This document shows, in pieces, positions 16,973 to 26,727 of a DNA stretch of 64,000 nt. A program made the position numbers and the translations under genes. The stretch's first letter is position 1; each line of letters begins with the position of its first letter. Location: the NCBI GenBank assembly GCA_018716305.1, contig DVKB01000032.1, positions 204,085-268,084 of the forward strand, given 5' to 3'. Source of the DNA: Candidatus Scatomonas merdigallinarum. Its GTDB lineage: Bacteria > Bacillota > Clostridia > Lachnospirales > Lachnospiraceae. The notes under the pieces were generated by a model that did no database searches, was not told where the DNA came from, and worked only from the letters and a program-made list of their open reading frames with translations.

Positions 16973-19900
16973 TTACTCTTCCGCGTCATCAAAAGAGCTG
17001 TCCAGATCCTCCAGGAATTCCTCGTCGCTTTCCTCGCCCTCATCGATGTCAATGAGTTCTCCGCCGTCAAATTCCTGCTTACCGAATCCGTATTCTCCGA
17101 AGGATTCCTCATCTTCCCTGTTGGAATACCGGTCGCCTTCTATGATGGAGTGCAGATCCGTGTCACCGTAATCCACGGACTCCATAATCTCCACCTCTGT
17201 ATTGTCATCCCGAAGGACTCTCACGTCCAGTCCCAGGGACTGCAGCTCTTTCAGCAGTACCTTGAAGGACTCGGGGATTCCCGCCTCCGGAATATTCTCG
17301 CCTTTAATAATCGCCTCATAGGTTTTCACACGGCCCACTACGTCGTCGGATTTCACCGTCAGGATCTCCTGCAGGGTGTAGGACGCGCCGTAGGCCTCCA
17401 GAGCCCACACCTCCATCTCTCCGAAACGCTGGCCGCCGAACTGGGCTTTTCCTCCCAGAGGCTGCTGGGTCACCAGAGAGTATGGGCCGGTGGAACGGGC
17501 ATGGATCTTGTCGTCTACCAGGTGATGCAGTTTCAGGTAATGCATATGGCCGATGGTGGTGGGGCTATCAAAGAACTCTCCGGTTCTTCCGTCTCTCAGC
17601 AGCACCTTTCCGTCGCTGGAAATGGGAACTCCCTTCCACAGAGCCCGGTGATCCTTGTGTTCATCCAGATACTGATATACCTCCGGAAGCAGCTCATCCT
17701 TGTGCTTCGCGGTAAACTCATCCCACTCCAGATTGACATAATCATTGGCCAGTTCCAGAGTTTCCTGAATATCAATCTCGTTGGCTCCGTCAAAAACCGG
17801 CGTAGAGATGTTGAAGCCAAGGGCTTTGGCCGCCAGGCTCAGATGGATCTCCAGCACCTGTCCGATGTTCATACGGGAAGGCACGCCCAGGGGGTTCAGC
17901 ACAATGTCCAGGGGACGGCCATTGGGCAGGAAGGGCATATCTTCCACAGGAAGCACACGGGAAACCACACCCTTGTTTCCGTGACGTCCGGCCATCTTAT
18001 CGCCCACGGAGATCTTTCTCTTCTGAGCAATATAGATGCGCACCGCCTGATTCACTCCCGGAGACAGCTCATCGCCGTTTTCCCGGGTAAATACTCTGGC
18101 GTCCACTACAATTCCGTACTCTCCGTGAGGCACCTTCAGGGATGTATCTCTGACTTCACGGGCTTTCTCGCCGAAGATGGCTCTCAGCAGCCTCTCCTCC
18201 GCGGTGAGCTCCGTCTCGCCCTTGGGGGTTACCTTTCCTACCAGGATATCTCCTGCCCGTACCTCCGCGCCGATGCGGATAATACCCCGCTCGTCCAGAT
18301 CCTTCAGGGCATCGTCGCCTACACCGGGAACATCCTTGGTGATCTCCTCCGGTCCCAGCTTGGTATCACGGGCTTCCGCCTCGTATTCCTCTATATGAAT
18401 GGAGGTATACACATCCTCCTGCACCAGACGCTCGCTGAGCAGTACCGCGTCCTCGTAGTTGTAGCCTTCCCAGGTCATAAAGCCGATCAGGGGGTTCTTG
18501 CCCAGGGCCAGTTCGCCCTTGTCCGTGGAGGGACCGTCCGCGATCACCTCGCCGGCCTCCACATGATCCCCTTTGTTTACAATGGGCCTCTGATTGTAGC
18601 AGTTGCTCTGGTTGCTGCGCATGAACTTGGTCAGATGGTACACATCCCTGGTGCCGTCGTCATTGGTCATGCGGATCTCCTTGGACGCCGCGTAGGTGAT
18701 GGTTCCTGACTTTTTGGCGATGACACAGACGCCGGAGTCCACCGCCGCCTTGGCCTCAATACCGGTTCCCACCACAGGAGCCTCCGTAAACAGCAGGGGC
18801 ACCGCCTGGCGCTGCATGTTGGATCCCATCAGAGCCCGGTTGGCGTCGTCGTTCTGCAGGAAGGGGATCAGGGCTGTAGCCACGGAGAACACCATCTTGG
18901 GAGACACGTCCATGTAGTCGAACATCTGCCTCTCGTACTCCTGGGTCTCATCTCTGTAACGTCCGGAAACATTTTTATGGATAAAATGACCTTCCGCGTC
19001 CAGAGGCTCGTTGGCCTGAGCCACATGGTAATTATCCTCCTCATCGGCAGTCATGTAGACCACTTCATCGGTTACCCTGGGGTTCTTGGGATCGCTCTTG
19101 TCGATCTTCCGGTAGGGCGCCTCCACGAATCCGTACTGATTGATCCGGGCATAGGATGCCAGGGAGTTGATCAGACCGATGTTGGGACCCTCGGGGGTCT
19201 CGATGGGGCACATTCTTCCGTAATGGGAGTAATGTACGTCACGCACCTCAAATCCGGCCCGGTCACGGGACAGACCTCCGGGACCCAGAGCGGAGAGACG
19301 TCTCTTGTGGGTCAGCTCTCCTAAGGGGTTGTTCTGGTCCATGAACTGAGACAGCTGGGAAGATCCGAAGAACTCTTTCACCGCCGCGGTCACGGGCTTG
19401 ATATTGATCAGGGACTGGGGAGAAATACCCTCCAGATCCTGGGTTGTCATTCTCTCCCGCACCACTCTCTCCAGACGGGAAAGGCCGATGCGGTACTGGT
19501 TCTGGAGCAGCTCGCCCACAGCGCGGATCCGGCGGTTGCCCAGATGATCGATGTCATCATCATTGCCGATGCCGTACTCCAGATGCATATTGTAGTTGAT
19601 GGAAGCGAAAATATCATCCTTGGTAATGTGCTTCGGAATCAGATCGTGGATCCGGCGGCGGATGGTCTCCTTGATCTCCTCAAGATCCGTGTGCTCTTCC
19701 AGGATCTTCTCCAGAACCGGATAGTACACTTCCTCCGTCACATGGACTTCTTGGGGATCCACATCCACCCAGCGGGTGATATCCACCATCATGTTGGAGA
19801 GGACTTTGACCTTTCTGTCCTCTTCCGCCTCCAGCCAGACATAGGGAACAGCGGCATACTGAATGTCATCCGCCAGCTCCCGGGTCACCTTGGCGCCCTT

Positions 19901-20827
19901 GTCTGCCAGAATCTCTCCCGTGGAGGGATTCACCACAGCCTCCGCCAGCACATGGCCGGTCAGACGGTTGCGGAAAGAAAGCTTCTTATTAAATTTATAA
20001 CGGCCCACCTTTGCCAGGTCGTACCGGCGGGGATCAAAGAACATGGCGTTGATGAGGCTCTCCGCGCTCTCCACCGCCAGAGGCTCGCCGGGTCGGATCT
20101 TCTTGTACAGTTCCAGAAGACCTTCCTGATAGTTGGTGGCCACATCCTTGGCAAAGCTGGCCAGGATCTTGGGCTCCTCCCCGAAAAGATCCACGATCTC
20201 CGCGTTGCTTCCTACACCCAGGGCGCGGATCAGCACCGTGATGGGCACCTTCCGGGTCCGGTCCACACGGACGTAAAACACATCGTTGGAATCCGTCTCA
20301 TACTCCAGCCACGCCCCCCGGTTGGGGATCACGGTGCAGGAATACAGCTTCTTGCCCAGCTTGTCGTGGGTGATGGCATAGTAGATGCCGGGGGAACGAA
20401 CCAGCTGGCTGACGATAACACGTTCCGCGCCGTTGATGACAAAGGTGCCGGTAGCGGTCATCAGGGGCAGATCCCCCATAAAGATCTCGTGCTCGCTGAT
20501 CTCGTCTTTCTCCTTATTATACAGCCTGACCTTCACCTTCAGCGGGGCGGCATAGGTGGCATCTCGCTGCTTGCACTCTTCGATGGAATACTTTACATCG
20601 TCTTCGCACAGCGTAAAGTCTACAAATTCCAGACTGAGCTTCCCACTGTAATCCTCAATGGGAGAGATGTCATCAAAGACTTCCTTCAGCCCTTCATCCA
20701 GAAACCAGTTGTAGGAATCCTTCTGAACCTCTATCAAGTTGGGCATTTCCAAAACTTCTTTTTGTCTCTGGTAACTCATCCGCATACTTTTTCCGCTGGT
20801 AATCGGACGTATTCTGTTTTTCTCCAT
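16973..20827 (-). CDS. rpoB: DNA-directed RNA polymerase subunit beta
   Basis: 1284 residues. It has the typical N-terminal [18 protein letters not shown] segment, the rifampicin-region motif [10 protein letters not shown] with [14 protein letters not shown], and the [13 protein letters not shown] signature. In the rifampicin region the usual Asp, His and Ser residues are present, so no classical resistance substitution is seen. The tail is acidic ([18 protein letters not shown]). ATG 20827 is preceded by AAGGGGTG; the longer frame runs back through the promoter. It has its own promoter and is not directly preceded by rplL. Confidence 0.98.
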   Translation of the reverse strand: MEKNRIRPITSGKSMRMSYQRQKEVLEMPNLIEVQKDSYNWFLDEGLKEVFDDISPIEDYSGKLSLEFVDFTLCEDDVKYSIEECKQRDATYAAPLKVKVRLYNKEKDEISEHEIFMGDLPLMTATGTFVINGAERVIVSQLVRSPGIYYAITHDKLGKKLYSCTVIPNRGAWLEYETDSNDVFYVRVDRTRKVPITVLIRALGVGSNAEIVDLFGEEPKILASFAKDVATNYQEGLLELYKKIRPGEPLAVESAESLINAMFFDPRRYDLAKVGRYKFNKKLSFRNRLTGHVLAEAVVNPSTGEILADKGAKVTRELADDIQYAAVPYVWLEAEEDRKVKVLSNMMVDITRWVDVDPQEVHVTEEVYYPVLEKILEEHTDLEEIKETIRRRIHDLIPKHITKDDIFASINYNMHLEYGIGNDDDIDHLGNRRIRAVGELLQNQYRIGLSRLERVVRERMTTQDLEGISPQSLINIKPVTAAVKEFFGSSQLSQFMDQNNPLGELTHKRRLSALGPGGLSRDRAGFEVRDVHYSHYGRMCPIETPEGPNIGLINSLASYARINQYGFVEAPYRKIDKSDPKNPRVTDEVVYMTADEEDNYHVAQANEPLDAEGHFIHKNVSGRYRDETQEYERQMFDYMDVSPKMVFSVATALIPFLQNDDANRALMGSNMQRQAVPLLFTEAPVVGTGIEAKAAVDSGVCVIAKKSGTITYAASKEIRMTNDDGTRDVYHLTKFMRSNQSNCYNQRPIVNKGDHVEAGEVIADGPSTDKGELALGKNPLIGFMTWEGYNYEDAVLLSERLVQEDVYTSIHIEEYEAEARDTKLGPEEITKDVPGVGDDALKDLDERGIIRIGAEVRAGDILVGKVTPKGETELTAEERLLRAIFGEKAREVRDTSLKVPHGEYGIVVDARVFTRENGDELSPGVNQAVRIYIAQKRKISVGDKMAGRHGNKGVVSRVLPVEDMPFLPNGRPLDIVLNPLGVPSRMNIGQVLEIHLSLAAKALGFNISTPVFDGANEIDIQETLELANDYVNLEWDEFTAKHKDELLPEVYQYLDEHKDHRALWKGVPISSDGKVLLRDGRTGEFFDSPTTIGHMHYLKLHHLVDDKIHARSTGPYSLVTQQPLGGKAQFGGQRFGEMEVWALEAYGASYTLQEILTVKSDDVVGRVKTYEAIIKGENIPEAGIPESFKVLLKELQSLGLDVRVLRDDNTEVEIMESVDYGDTDLHSIIEGDRYSNREDEESFGEYGFGKQEFDGGELIDIDEGEESDEEFLEDLDSSFDDAEE

Positions 20828-20940
20828 TGACGTTTCACCCCTTGTGTGTATAATATTTATTATGAAGATGAAGCTTTTCCCCTGTGTTTTCTTTTCAGAA
20901 ATCAGGGTTAGGCATATCTTGCCATAATAGTGCATTTTTT

Positions 20941-20969
20941 ACTGTAGCACAGTTCGTCAAGGGTGTCAA
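20941..20969 (-). promoter_or_regulatory. Promoter of rpoBC
   Basis: Minus-strand TTGACA (20964-20969), a 17-bp spacer and TACAGT (20941-20946), giving a leader of about 105 nt before rpoB. Confidence 0.88.
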
Positions 20970-21051
20970 CGGAAATTTTTCGAAATTTCATGTATTTTTT
21001 AATATACAGCTGACCGCTTTAAACACTCTCCTGCCTCAAGACAGGTTTCAT

Positions 21052-21105
21052 GGAAAGCAGAGACGGGAACAAATCCGTAAGGATTCGTTCCCGTCTCTGC
21101 TTTCC
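21052..21105 (-). terminator. 25-bp hairpin between the DUF4349 gene and rpoB
   Basis: GGAAAGCAGAGACGGGAAC and its complement form a stem of about 25 bp (one mismatch) around GTAA. There is no proper U tract on either strand. It lies directly after the DUF4349 gene and before the rpoB promoter, so termination or transcript-end protection is the simplest role. Confidence 0.6.
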
Positions 21106-21119
21106 GGCCGGCGCTTCTT

Positions 21120-22079
21120 TTATTCCCCCGGAGGCTCTGGAACTCCGGATTCTTTCGTTTTCTTTTCTGTCTTTCTCCTCTTTCTTCTGTAAAGGATACA
21201 GATAACCAATATAATTCCCCCTATCGGGATCCAGAAGGGCAGGCCTCCCAAAAACCAGAGGGCAAAATTCTGAATTCCTTTTCCCAGAGCGTAGAAGTTG
21301 TTAGAAATCCGTTCCGAAAGCTGATTTCCGAATTCTCCCTGGCCCCGGGCTGTCTCCCGTTCCACTTCTGAGACTTCCAGATACAGAGTGCTGTAATCAA
21401 TCTCATTGTCATAGATCCGCAGCTGGGATTCGTAATTTTCCAGCTGATACCTGACTTCCGTCAGCCGGCTCTGAATCGCCAGCAGAGTATCCAGATCGCC
21501 TGACTGGGAAAGCATGTCCATCAGCGCCTCCTGCTCCTGTTCCAGGGCTGCGATGTGGCTTTCCGTATCTGTGTAATTCAGGGTGATGTCCTCCACAGAT
21601 TCCGTATAGTAGAGCACATTTCCTTCTGTCTTCAGTTCTTCCATAAAGGTATCCAGCCCGGTTTCCGGGATCCGCAGAACGTAGCTGGCATGCCGGAAGG
21701 CCGTGCCGCCCGTCTCTTTTCTGGACACACTGGCATTTTCTATATATCCCCCGGCCTTCTGAATGTTTTCCTGCACCCAGGCAGTAAACGCGTCGAACTC
21801 CGTAGTCTCCATTTCTGCCGTCTGGGTTTTCACCAGCTTCCGATTGGGATCAGCCGCCTGCAGAATCCCGGAACCCGCCTCCCCGGAAGCGGTTCCGCCT
21901 GTGCCATTTCCCTCCGGGGCCTGCTCCGCCGAAGCGTTGGAATCCTCACCGATTTCTCCCGCCGCTGCCTGTGTGGAAGCTTCGCTCCCGGCGCCGCTGC
22001 CGTCCCTGCTGCTGCACCCGGCCGCCAGCAGAACCAGGACAGCCAGCAAAGCAAAGATCCATCTCCATTTTTTTCTCAT
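21120..22079 (-). CDS. DUF4349-type lipoprotein
   Basis: 319 residues. A signal peptide ends in the lipobox LAAGC, followed by a Ser/Gly/Ala/Glu linker to about residue 80. The domain then reads KTQTAEMETTEF, DAFTAWVQENIQKAGGYIENASVS, has a coiled coil (about 175-215, IAALEQEQEALMDML) and a C-terminal membrane helix followed by RRKRRK. This is the DUF4349 layout; function is unknown but envelope-located. ATG 22079 is used because GGAGG lies eight bases upstream. Its leader is separated from the nucleotidase gene by a terminator. Confidence 0.85.
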   Translation of the reverse strand: MRKKWRWIFALLAVLVLLAAGCSSRDGSGAGSEASTQAAAGEIGEDSNASAEQAPEGNGTGGTASGEAGSGILQAADPNRKLVKTQTAEMETTEFDAFTAWVQENIQKAGGYIENASVSRKETGGTAFRHASYVLRIPETGLDTFMEELKTEGNVLYYTESVEDITLNYTDTESHIAALEQEQEALMDMLSQSGDLDTLLAIQSRLTEVRYQLENYESQLRIYDNEIDYSTLYLEVSEVERETARGQGEFGNQLSERISNNFYALGKGIQNFALWFLGGLPFWIPIGGIILVICILYRRKRRKTEKKTKESGVPEPPGE

Positions 22080-22230
22080 CTGCATTCCCTCCTCTCTACC
22101 TTGATCCGCGCAGACTGTATGGTTTTCCTTATATGTGTCAGATTCCGGACATTCTGTTGCCTCCGAAGAGTTTTTTTCAATTTTAAAAGAGCAGGGCGGC
22201 CCCATGCGCCGGACCAACGGCGCGCAGGCC

Positions 22231-22261
22231 AAAACAGGCGGGCTTAAAAGCGCCCGCCTGT
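22231..22261 (-). terminator. Terminator of the surface nucleotidase gene
   Basis: Minus-strand ACAGGCGGGC pairs with GCCCGCCTGT around GCTTTTAA, then TTT, 11 bp after the stop codon. Confidence 0.85.
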
Positions 22262-22271
22262 CTGGATTCGA

Positions 22272-25200
22272 TTATCTCGCTGGGTATTTCTTTTTGTACC
22301 GCATAAGCGCCGCGGTCAGAGCGGCCCCGCCGACAAGAGCGACGGCCAGCCGCGCCGCCGGGAAATTATCTCCCGTATCCACGCCGCCGGTATGGGTTCC
22401 GCTTCCGGAAACGGGAAGTTTCTCCAGAACCTCTGTCTTTTCCTTTCCGCAGAGAGAGCAGACATAAGTAACTTTTCCCTCTTTTTCCCCGGTGGGCTCT
22501 GTCCGGCCGGTCTCCTCATAGCGATGGGCTTCCTCAGAATCCGCCGCCAGGACTTTGATGCGGCCCTCTCCCGTAAGCGTTCCGTACTGCTCTGCCGTCA
22601 CGTTTCCTCCCAGGGTTTCCGTAAAGTACCGGATCAGCATCTCGGAATCGCAGGGCATGCCTTCCTGTTTTACTACTTTGGCCCCCTGGAACATGGTAAA
22701 TCCGTCTCCAGCCTCCTGAAGGGTATAGACACTTCCGGCTACGGTGTAGGTTTTTTCCGGATCAATAGCCTCGCCGCCGATCCTTACATTCTGCACCCTC
22801 CGGGGTTTCCCGTCGTCTACCGACTGGAAGAGATCCATGCTGTCAGTCACTACCGGACTTTCCTCCACATGAAGGTTAATCTCATAGGTCAGGCCGGACA
22901 CCTGCAGGAAGCCGCCGTTCTCCTCCGGATTGTTCCGGGCTCCGTGCTCCAGAGCGTCCAGAATCTGCTGGCCCGTGGCCTCGATGACGCACATGGCGTT
23001 GTTCCAGGGATTTACATCCATCAGATCCTTTCTGGTTACCTCACCGGCTCCGATGGAATCCCGGATGCCGCCGCCGTTGACCAGGGCGATATCCGCTCCG
23101 GCAATGGTCCGGTAAGCGTCCGTCACAAAATCTCCCATGTTGGTCTCTCCGCTGCGGATCCGCCTCTCCCCGGTTTCAGGATCGTTGATGGTCAGCTCCA
23201 CTTCACTGGTTCCCAGCTTTTCATTCAGATAGGCTGTGTCCTCATAGTAGCCGTCGATCTTGTCCTGCACAGCCTGATAGGCGGACTGGACGGTCTGGGA
23301 ACTGTCTGTATCCACAGATGCCGGGGTGATCAGTTCCGTGGTGATGCTGCCGTCCGCCCCGATCACCAGTTTACCGAAGTTGGCAAACTTGGTGCCGGTG
23401 GAGGTTAAAGCTACCATCTCGCCGTCTTTATTGGCATACTCCGCTTCCGCTATAGTCTCGTGGGCATGGGCGTCAATAAAGGCATCGATGCCGGTGGTGT
23501 TGGCAATGACATCTGTAGACTTCCATCCCTCTGTAGTGCCTTCGATGCCCAGATGGCCCAGCGCCACTACCAGGTCGGCTCCCTTTGCCAGGGCGCCGTC
23601 CACAGCGCTCTGAACAACCTGATACAGATCATCCTCGCAGAAGCTGTAGATAAAGTTTCCGTTTTCATCCTGGAAATAGGACGGCGTGGATTTTGTGTAG
23701 GTCTCAGGGGTGGAAATCCCCACAAAGGCTACGTCCCTTCCTCCCATTTCCACGATCTCATAGGGTTTGAACACCGTCTCACCGGAAAGGAGATCTACAA
23801 AATTAGCGCTTAAATATTCGTACTGCGCCTGATTCCGCGCCAGATCCAGGAAGGTTTCCAGGGTATAGTCAAATTCATGATTGCCGGGCACCGCGAAATC
23901 GTAGGGCACGGTATTCATAAGATCCACCAGGGCGGCGCCCTCCGTCAGAGAACCTACGGCCTCTCCCTGAATGGCGTCTCCCACATCCACCGTCACGGTA
24001 TCATACCCCGCTTCCAGCATCTGCTGCCGGTAAGCCGCCAAAGAGGAATATCCGTCCATGGCGCAGTGCACATCGTTGGTGTAAAGGATCACCGCGTCCT
24101 CCGGGGCGGGAACCTCCGCGGCAGCTCCTCCCATGGTGTAGGCCGCCACCGTGCCGGAGACCTCGCAGGCCGCCAGCAGCACCGGTTTCCCGGAAGCGGA
24201 ATCATTGGCGGAGACGAAGCACAGTCCTTCCGGAGCTACATCCCCGGCAATCTCTCCGCTGAAATCTCTGGTATTTATATAGTTGACATAGGTAATGGCA
24301 TCCGGGTCAGTAATATCGTAGACCATCACGCCGCCGACCCGCTCCAGAGCCACAAAGGCGTAGGTATTGTTTCCTACCCGCCCCTGGGTAATGCTCTCAG
24401 CCTCCGGGCCTTTCTTCCGGCTGCGGCTGTCCCTTTCCAGGTCATCGTTGGAGCAGTTGAACCACTCTCCCAGATAGCCGGCGGTCTTTTCCTCAAAATC
24501 ATTTCCGCTGTCGTAAACCAGGTTCAGGTTTTCATCGAAGACGCTGAAGGATCGCCCTCCCAGCAGGTAATGAGTGTTTTCCTCCAGGCCGGCCACATAC
24601 TCCGGCAGCAGGGTCTCCACCTTCTCCGCCTCGGTGCCGTCGGTGGCAGTCACCGTGGTCTTGTCTGTATTTTCATAATCGCCCCACTCTCTGGCATCCC
24701 CCTCATTGGCTGTCAGAAGATAGGTCTGTCCGTTTACTTCGTACAGGCCGATGCCATCCGGCATCCGCACACCCAGCGTATTCTCGTAGGTTTTTGGCGC
24801 ATAGGCATTATCCTCGATCAGATCCGCCGCGTTCTCCTCCCTGCTGTAATCCACGAAGCCCAGACCTTTGACAGCGGTAAACGAAGCTGTCTCCAGATCC
24901 AGCACGCCGATAGCGTTAGCTTCCTGAAGCGTTACATAGGCTTTGGTTCCTTCTCCATTCACGGCGATGTATTCCGGCTCCAGATCCAGCGACGGGGGGA
25001 TCACCTGGCCGTCGGCCTTGCCCAGAAGAACCCCTTCCGCCAGCAATTCCTCGGCGGTAAAGCTTTCAAAGCCGGCGGTCTTCACAATTCCGGCCTGCAC
25101 ATCGATGACGGAAACGCTGCCTGCGGGATCCGCGGCTCCGCCTCCCAGTCCTTCCCGGGGCTCGCCCTCATTGGCAGTCAGGATCCGGCCGCCGTCTTTG

Positions 25201-26381
25201 GTATAAGTCAGCATATCCGGCTGCGCGCCTACGGTATAGCTGTCCAGCAGATTCCCCCGGCTGTCCAGCACCGCTACTCTCCCGGGAGCGGCAAAATCCG
25301 CGTTCTGAAGAGCCACCGCTACATTCCCTGTGGCAGGATCCACGGACACGCTGGTCATATCTCCGTAGGCAAAGCCATCGATGAGATCCTTTACCTGGAT
25401 CTCCTCCGGATCCGCCAGGCTGCCGTCCGCCAGAAGATCCATCTTCACCAGCACGCCGTCCTGACCGTCCACCACGTAGGCTTTCTGATTTTCCGTATCA
25501 TAGGCCACAATCTCCGCCACGCCGCCGTCGGCATTGGCTTCCCCGATGCTCATCTGACCGGTGCGCTCCAGAGTCAGAGCCGCCCCGGTCTCAAAGCCGG
25601 TGTTGGTGTATTCCGGAGACTGAGGCGCCTCCGGGGTGGGTTCCGGGGTCACTGCTTCCATCCCGTGAGGACCTTTGTCCTCCTCCACGGGATCGCTGTA
25701 ATCAATGACTTCGATATCCGCGGTATTGTCATCTGTGTCTGTAAAATTCACTCTGCGGACCGCTTTCTTTTTGGACTGCTCCGGCGCCGCGCTTCCCTCA
25801 TAAACCGGAGGCATCTGGGCTTCCTCCTCATCATTTCCCTGGACTGCCAGCAGATCCACATAGCCCTCCGGCCGGTTCTCTTCAGTTACTGCTCCGGCAA
25901 AGCTGTCGTCCAGAGTCACCGCCTGATCAAACAGGGCCACGGAAACTCCTTTATTATGAAGCTGGAGATCCCATTCCTGATTTCCCGCGGGAACCAGATA
26001 ATCCGTACCGTCGGTTTTACCGCAGCGGATCAGGTAATATCCGCCGGCCTGAATGGTTCCTGATAATTCCAGGCTGTCCCATCCGGCGCTGTCCCCGTCC
26101 GGACTGGATTTGTACTGCAGGGTCCAGCCGGTGAGATCTACCTCCGTATCCACAGGATTATATAATTCCACAAAGCTGTGGCTGGCCGCTCCGTCATCAG
26201 AACCTCCGTAGACCTGATTTACGATTATATGGGGTATAGCCACATCATAAGTCCCGTCTGCGGAATACGGAACCCCCGCCTTCTCGGCCTGCGGATCTGC
26301 CGCCGCGGAAAAAGGCAGCAGGGTCACTGTCATCACGGCAGCCAGAGCCGCTGCCGTCCACTTTCTGCGCTCTCTTTTCAT
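22272..26381 (-). CDS. Surface-anchored 5'-nucleotidase with lamin-tail and choice-of-anchor-I regions
   Basis: A 1369-residue secreted protein. The signal peptide (1-28) is followed by a lamin-tail-type domain (about 40-150, SFVELYNPVDTEVDLTGWTL). A beta-propeller region of the choice-of-anchor-I kind extends to about 750, and a calcineurin-type domain starts at YTNDVHCAMDGY (about 763), with DVGDAIQG and GNHEFDY. A 5'-nucleotidase C-terminal domain follows (NGGGIRDSIGAGEV). The end is TGD, a membrane helix and a basic tail, indicating wall or membrane anchoring. It should release phosphate and nucleosides outside the cell. ATG 26381 begins the signal peptide; the open frame continues upstream through the promoter. 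Confidence 0.9.
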   Translation of the reverse strand: MKRERRKWTAAALAAVMTVTLLPFSAAADPQAEKAGVPYSADGTYDVAIPHIIVNQVYGGSDDGAASHSFVELYNPVDTEVDLTGWTLQYKSSPDGDSAGWDSLELSGTIQAGGYYLIRCGKTDGTDYLVPAGNQEWDLQLHNKGVSVALFDQAVTLDDSFAGAVTEENRPEGYVDLLAVQGNDEEEAQMPPVYEGSAAPEQSKKKAVRRVNFTDTDDNTADIEVIDYSDPVEEDKGPHGMEAVTPEPTPEAPQSPEYTNTGFETGAALTLERTGQMSIGEANADGGVAEIVAYDTENQKAYVVDGQDGVLVKMDLLADGSLADPEEIQVKDLIDGFAYGDMTSVSVDPATGNVAVALQNADFAAPGRVAVLDSRGNLLDSYTVGAQPDMLTYTKDGGRILTANEGEPREGLGGGAADPAGSVSVIDVQAGIVKTAGFESFTAEELLAEGVLLGKADGQVIPPSLDLEPEYIAVNGEGTKAYVTLQEANAIGVLDLETASFTAVKGLGFVDYSREENAADLIEDNAYAPKTYENTLGVRMPDGIGLYEVNGQTYLLTANEGDAREWGDYENTDKTTVTATDGTEAEKVETLLPEYVAGLEENTHYLLGGRSFSVFDENLNLVYDSGNDFEEKTAGYLGEWFNCSNDDLERDSRSRKKGPEAESITQGRVGNNTYAFVALERVGGVMVYDITDPDAITYVNYINTRDFSGEIAGDVAPEGLCFVSANDSASGKPVLLAACEVSGTVAAYTMGGAAAEVPAPEDAVILYTNDVHCAMDGYSSLAAYRQQMLEAGYDTVTVDVGDAIQGEAVGSLTEGAALVDLMNTVPYDFAVPGNHEFDYTLETFLDLARNQAQYEYLSANFVDLLSGETVFKPYEIVEMGGRDVAFVGISTPETYTKSTPSYFQDENGNFIYSFCEDDLYQVVQSAVDGALAKGADLVVALGHLGIEGTTEGWKSTDVIANTTGIDAFIDAHAHETIAEAEYANKDGEMVALTSTGTKFANFGKLVIGADGSITTELITPASVDTDSSQTVQSAYQAVQDKIDGYYEDTAYLNEKLGTSEVELTINDPETGERRIRSGETNMGDFVTDAYRTIAGADIALVNGGGIRDSIGAGEVTRKDLMDVNPWNNAMCVIEATGQQILDALEHGARNNPEENGGFLQVSGLTYEINLHVEESPVVTDSMDLFQSVDDGKPRRVQNVRIGGEAIDPEKTYTVAGSVYTLQEAGDGFTMFQGAKVVKQEGMPCDSEMLIRYFTETLGGNVTAEQYGTLTGEGRIKVLAADSEEAHRYEETGRTEPTGEKEGKVTYVCSLCGKEKTEVLEKLPVSGSGTHTGGVDTGDNFPAARLAVALVGGAALTAALMRYKKKYPAR

Positions 26382-26425
26382 ATTGCTTCTTCCTCTCTTT
26401 CCACCGTCTATAAGAATGCGGAGCC

Positions 26426-26501
26426 AGTGTAGCATATCAGAATTCAATTCTGATAAAATCTCTGTAAAATTCAGGTGTGTCATAGTAAAAGTTCGGTAAA
26501 A
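26426..26501 (-). promoter_or_regulatory. Nucleotidase promoter with palindrome and Pho-box-like repeats
   Basis: Minus strand: a -10 TG-C-TACACT (26426-26431) without a recognisable -35. A perfect 21-bp palindrome (TATCAGAATT half-sites, centre 26445) spans 26435-26455. Upstream, TTTTA-type heptamers recur on about an 11-bp register at 26452-26458, 26463-26469, 26484-26490 and 26495-26501. The repeats resemble PhoP/PhoB sites, and the absent -35 fits an activated promoter. The regulator is inferred only. Confidence 0.5.
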
Positions 26502-26545
26502 TTCTGCCCATTTTGTTAAAGTTTTTTGGAACATTTTCAAAATGC

Positions 26546-26577
26546 TTGACAAAGAAATTTTTTTCAAAAAGTATTGT
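26546..26577 (+). promoter_or_regulatory. Probable promoter of amiE
   Basis: TTGACA (26546-26551) and TATTGT (26572-26577). The spacing is 20 bp if TTGACA is the -35, or 17 bp if GACAAA (26549-26554) is. AT-rich DNA surrounds it. Confidence 0.45.
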
Positions 26578-26637
26578 GTTTTCAAAGAAAAGGTGATATA
26601 ACAATTACATCAACAGAAGACTGCAGGATATGCAAAG

Positions 26638-26671
26638 ACGCAGAGGTGAGCATGGCCCCTGCGTTTTTTTC
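26638..26671 (+). terminator. Intrinsic terminator in the amiE leader
   Basis: ACGCAG-A-GG pairs with CC-C-CTGCGT, then seven T. It stands between the probable promoter and amiE, so it could act as an attenuator. An upstream CTGC (26621-26624) could pair with the GCAG arm and compete with it. A perfect palindrome ACAGGCCTGT follows at 26678-26687. Confidence 0.6.
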
Positions 26672-26727
26672 TGTTGTACAGGCCTGTAAAACCGGTAGTG
26701 TGCGTTTCGAACAGAGGAGTGATTATT

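Noticed and set aside
13467..17171. Very long + strand open frame (over 1200 codons) opposite rpoC
   Set aside because: It is a shadow of rpoC codon bias: low-complexity, histidine/glycine/leucine-rich, with no domain, start site or promoter. The same applies to the long frames opposite rpoB, the nucleotidase gene and the ABC genes.
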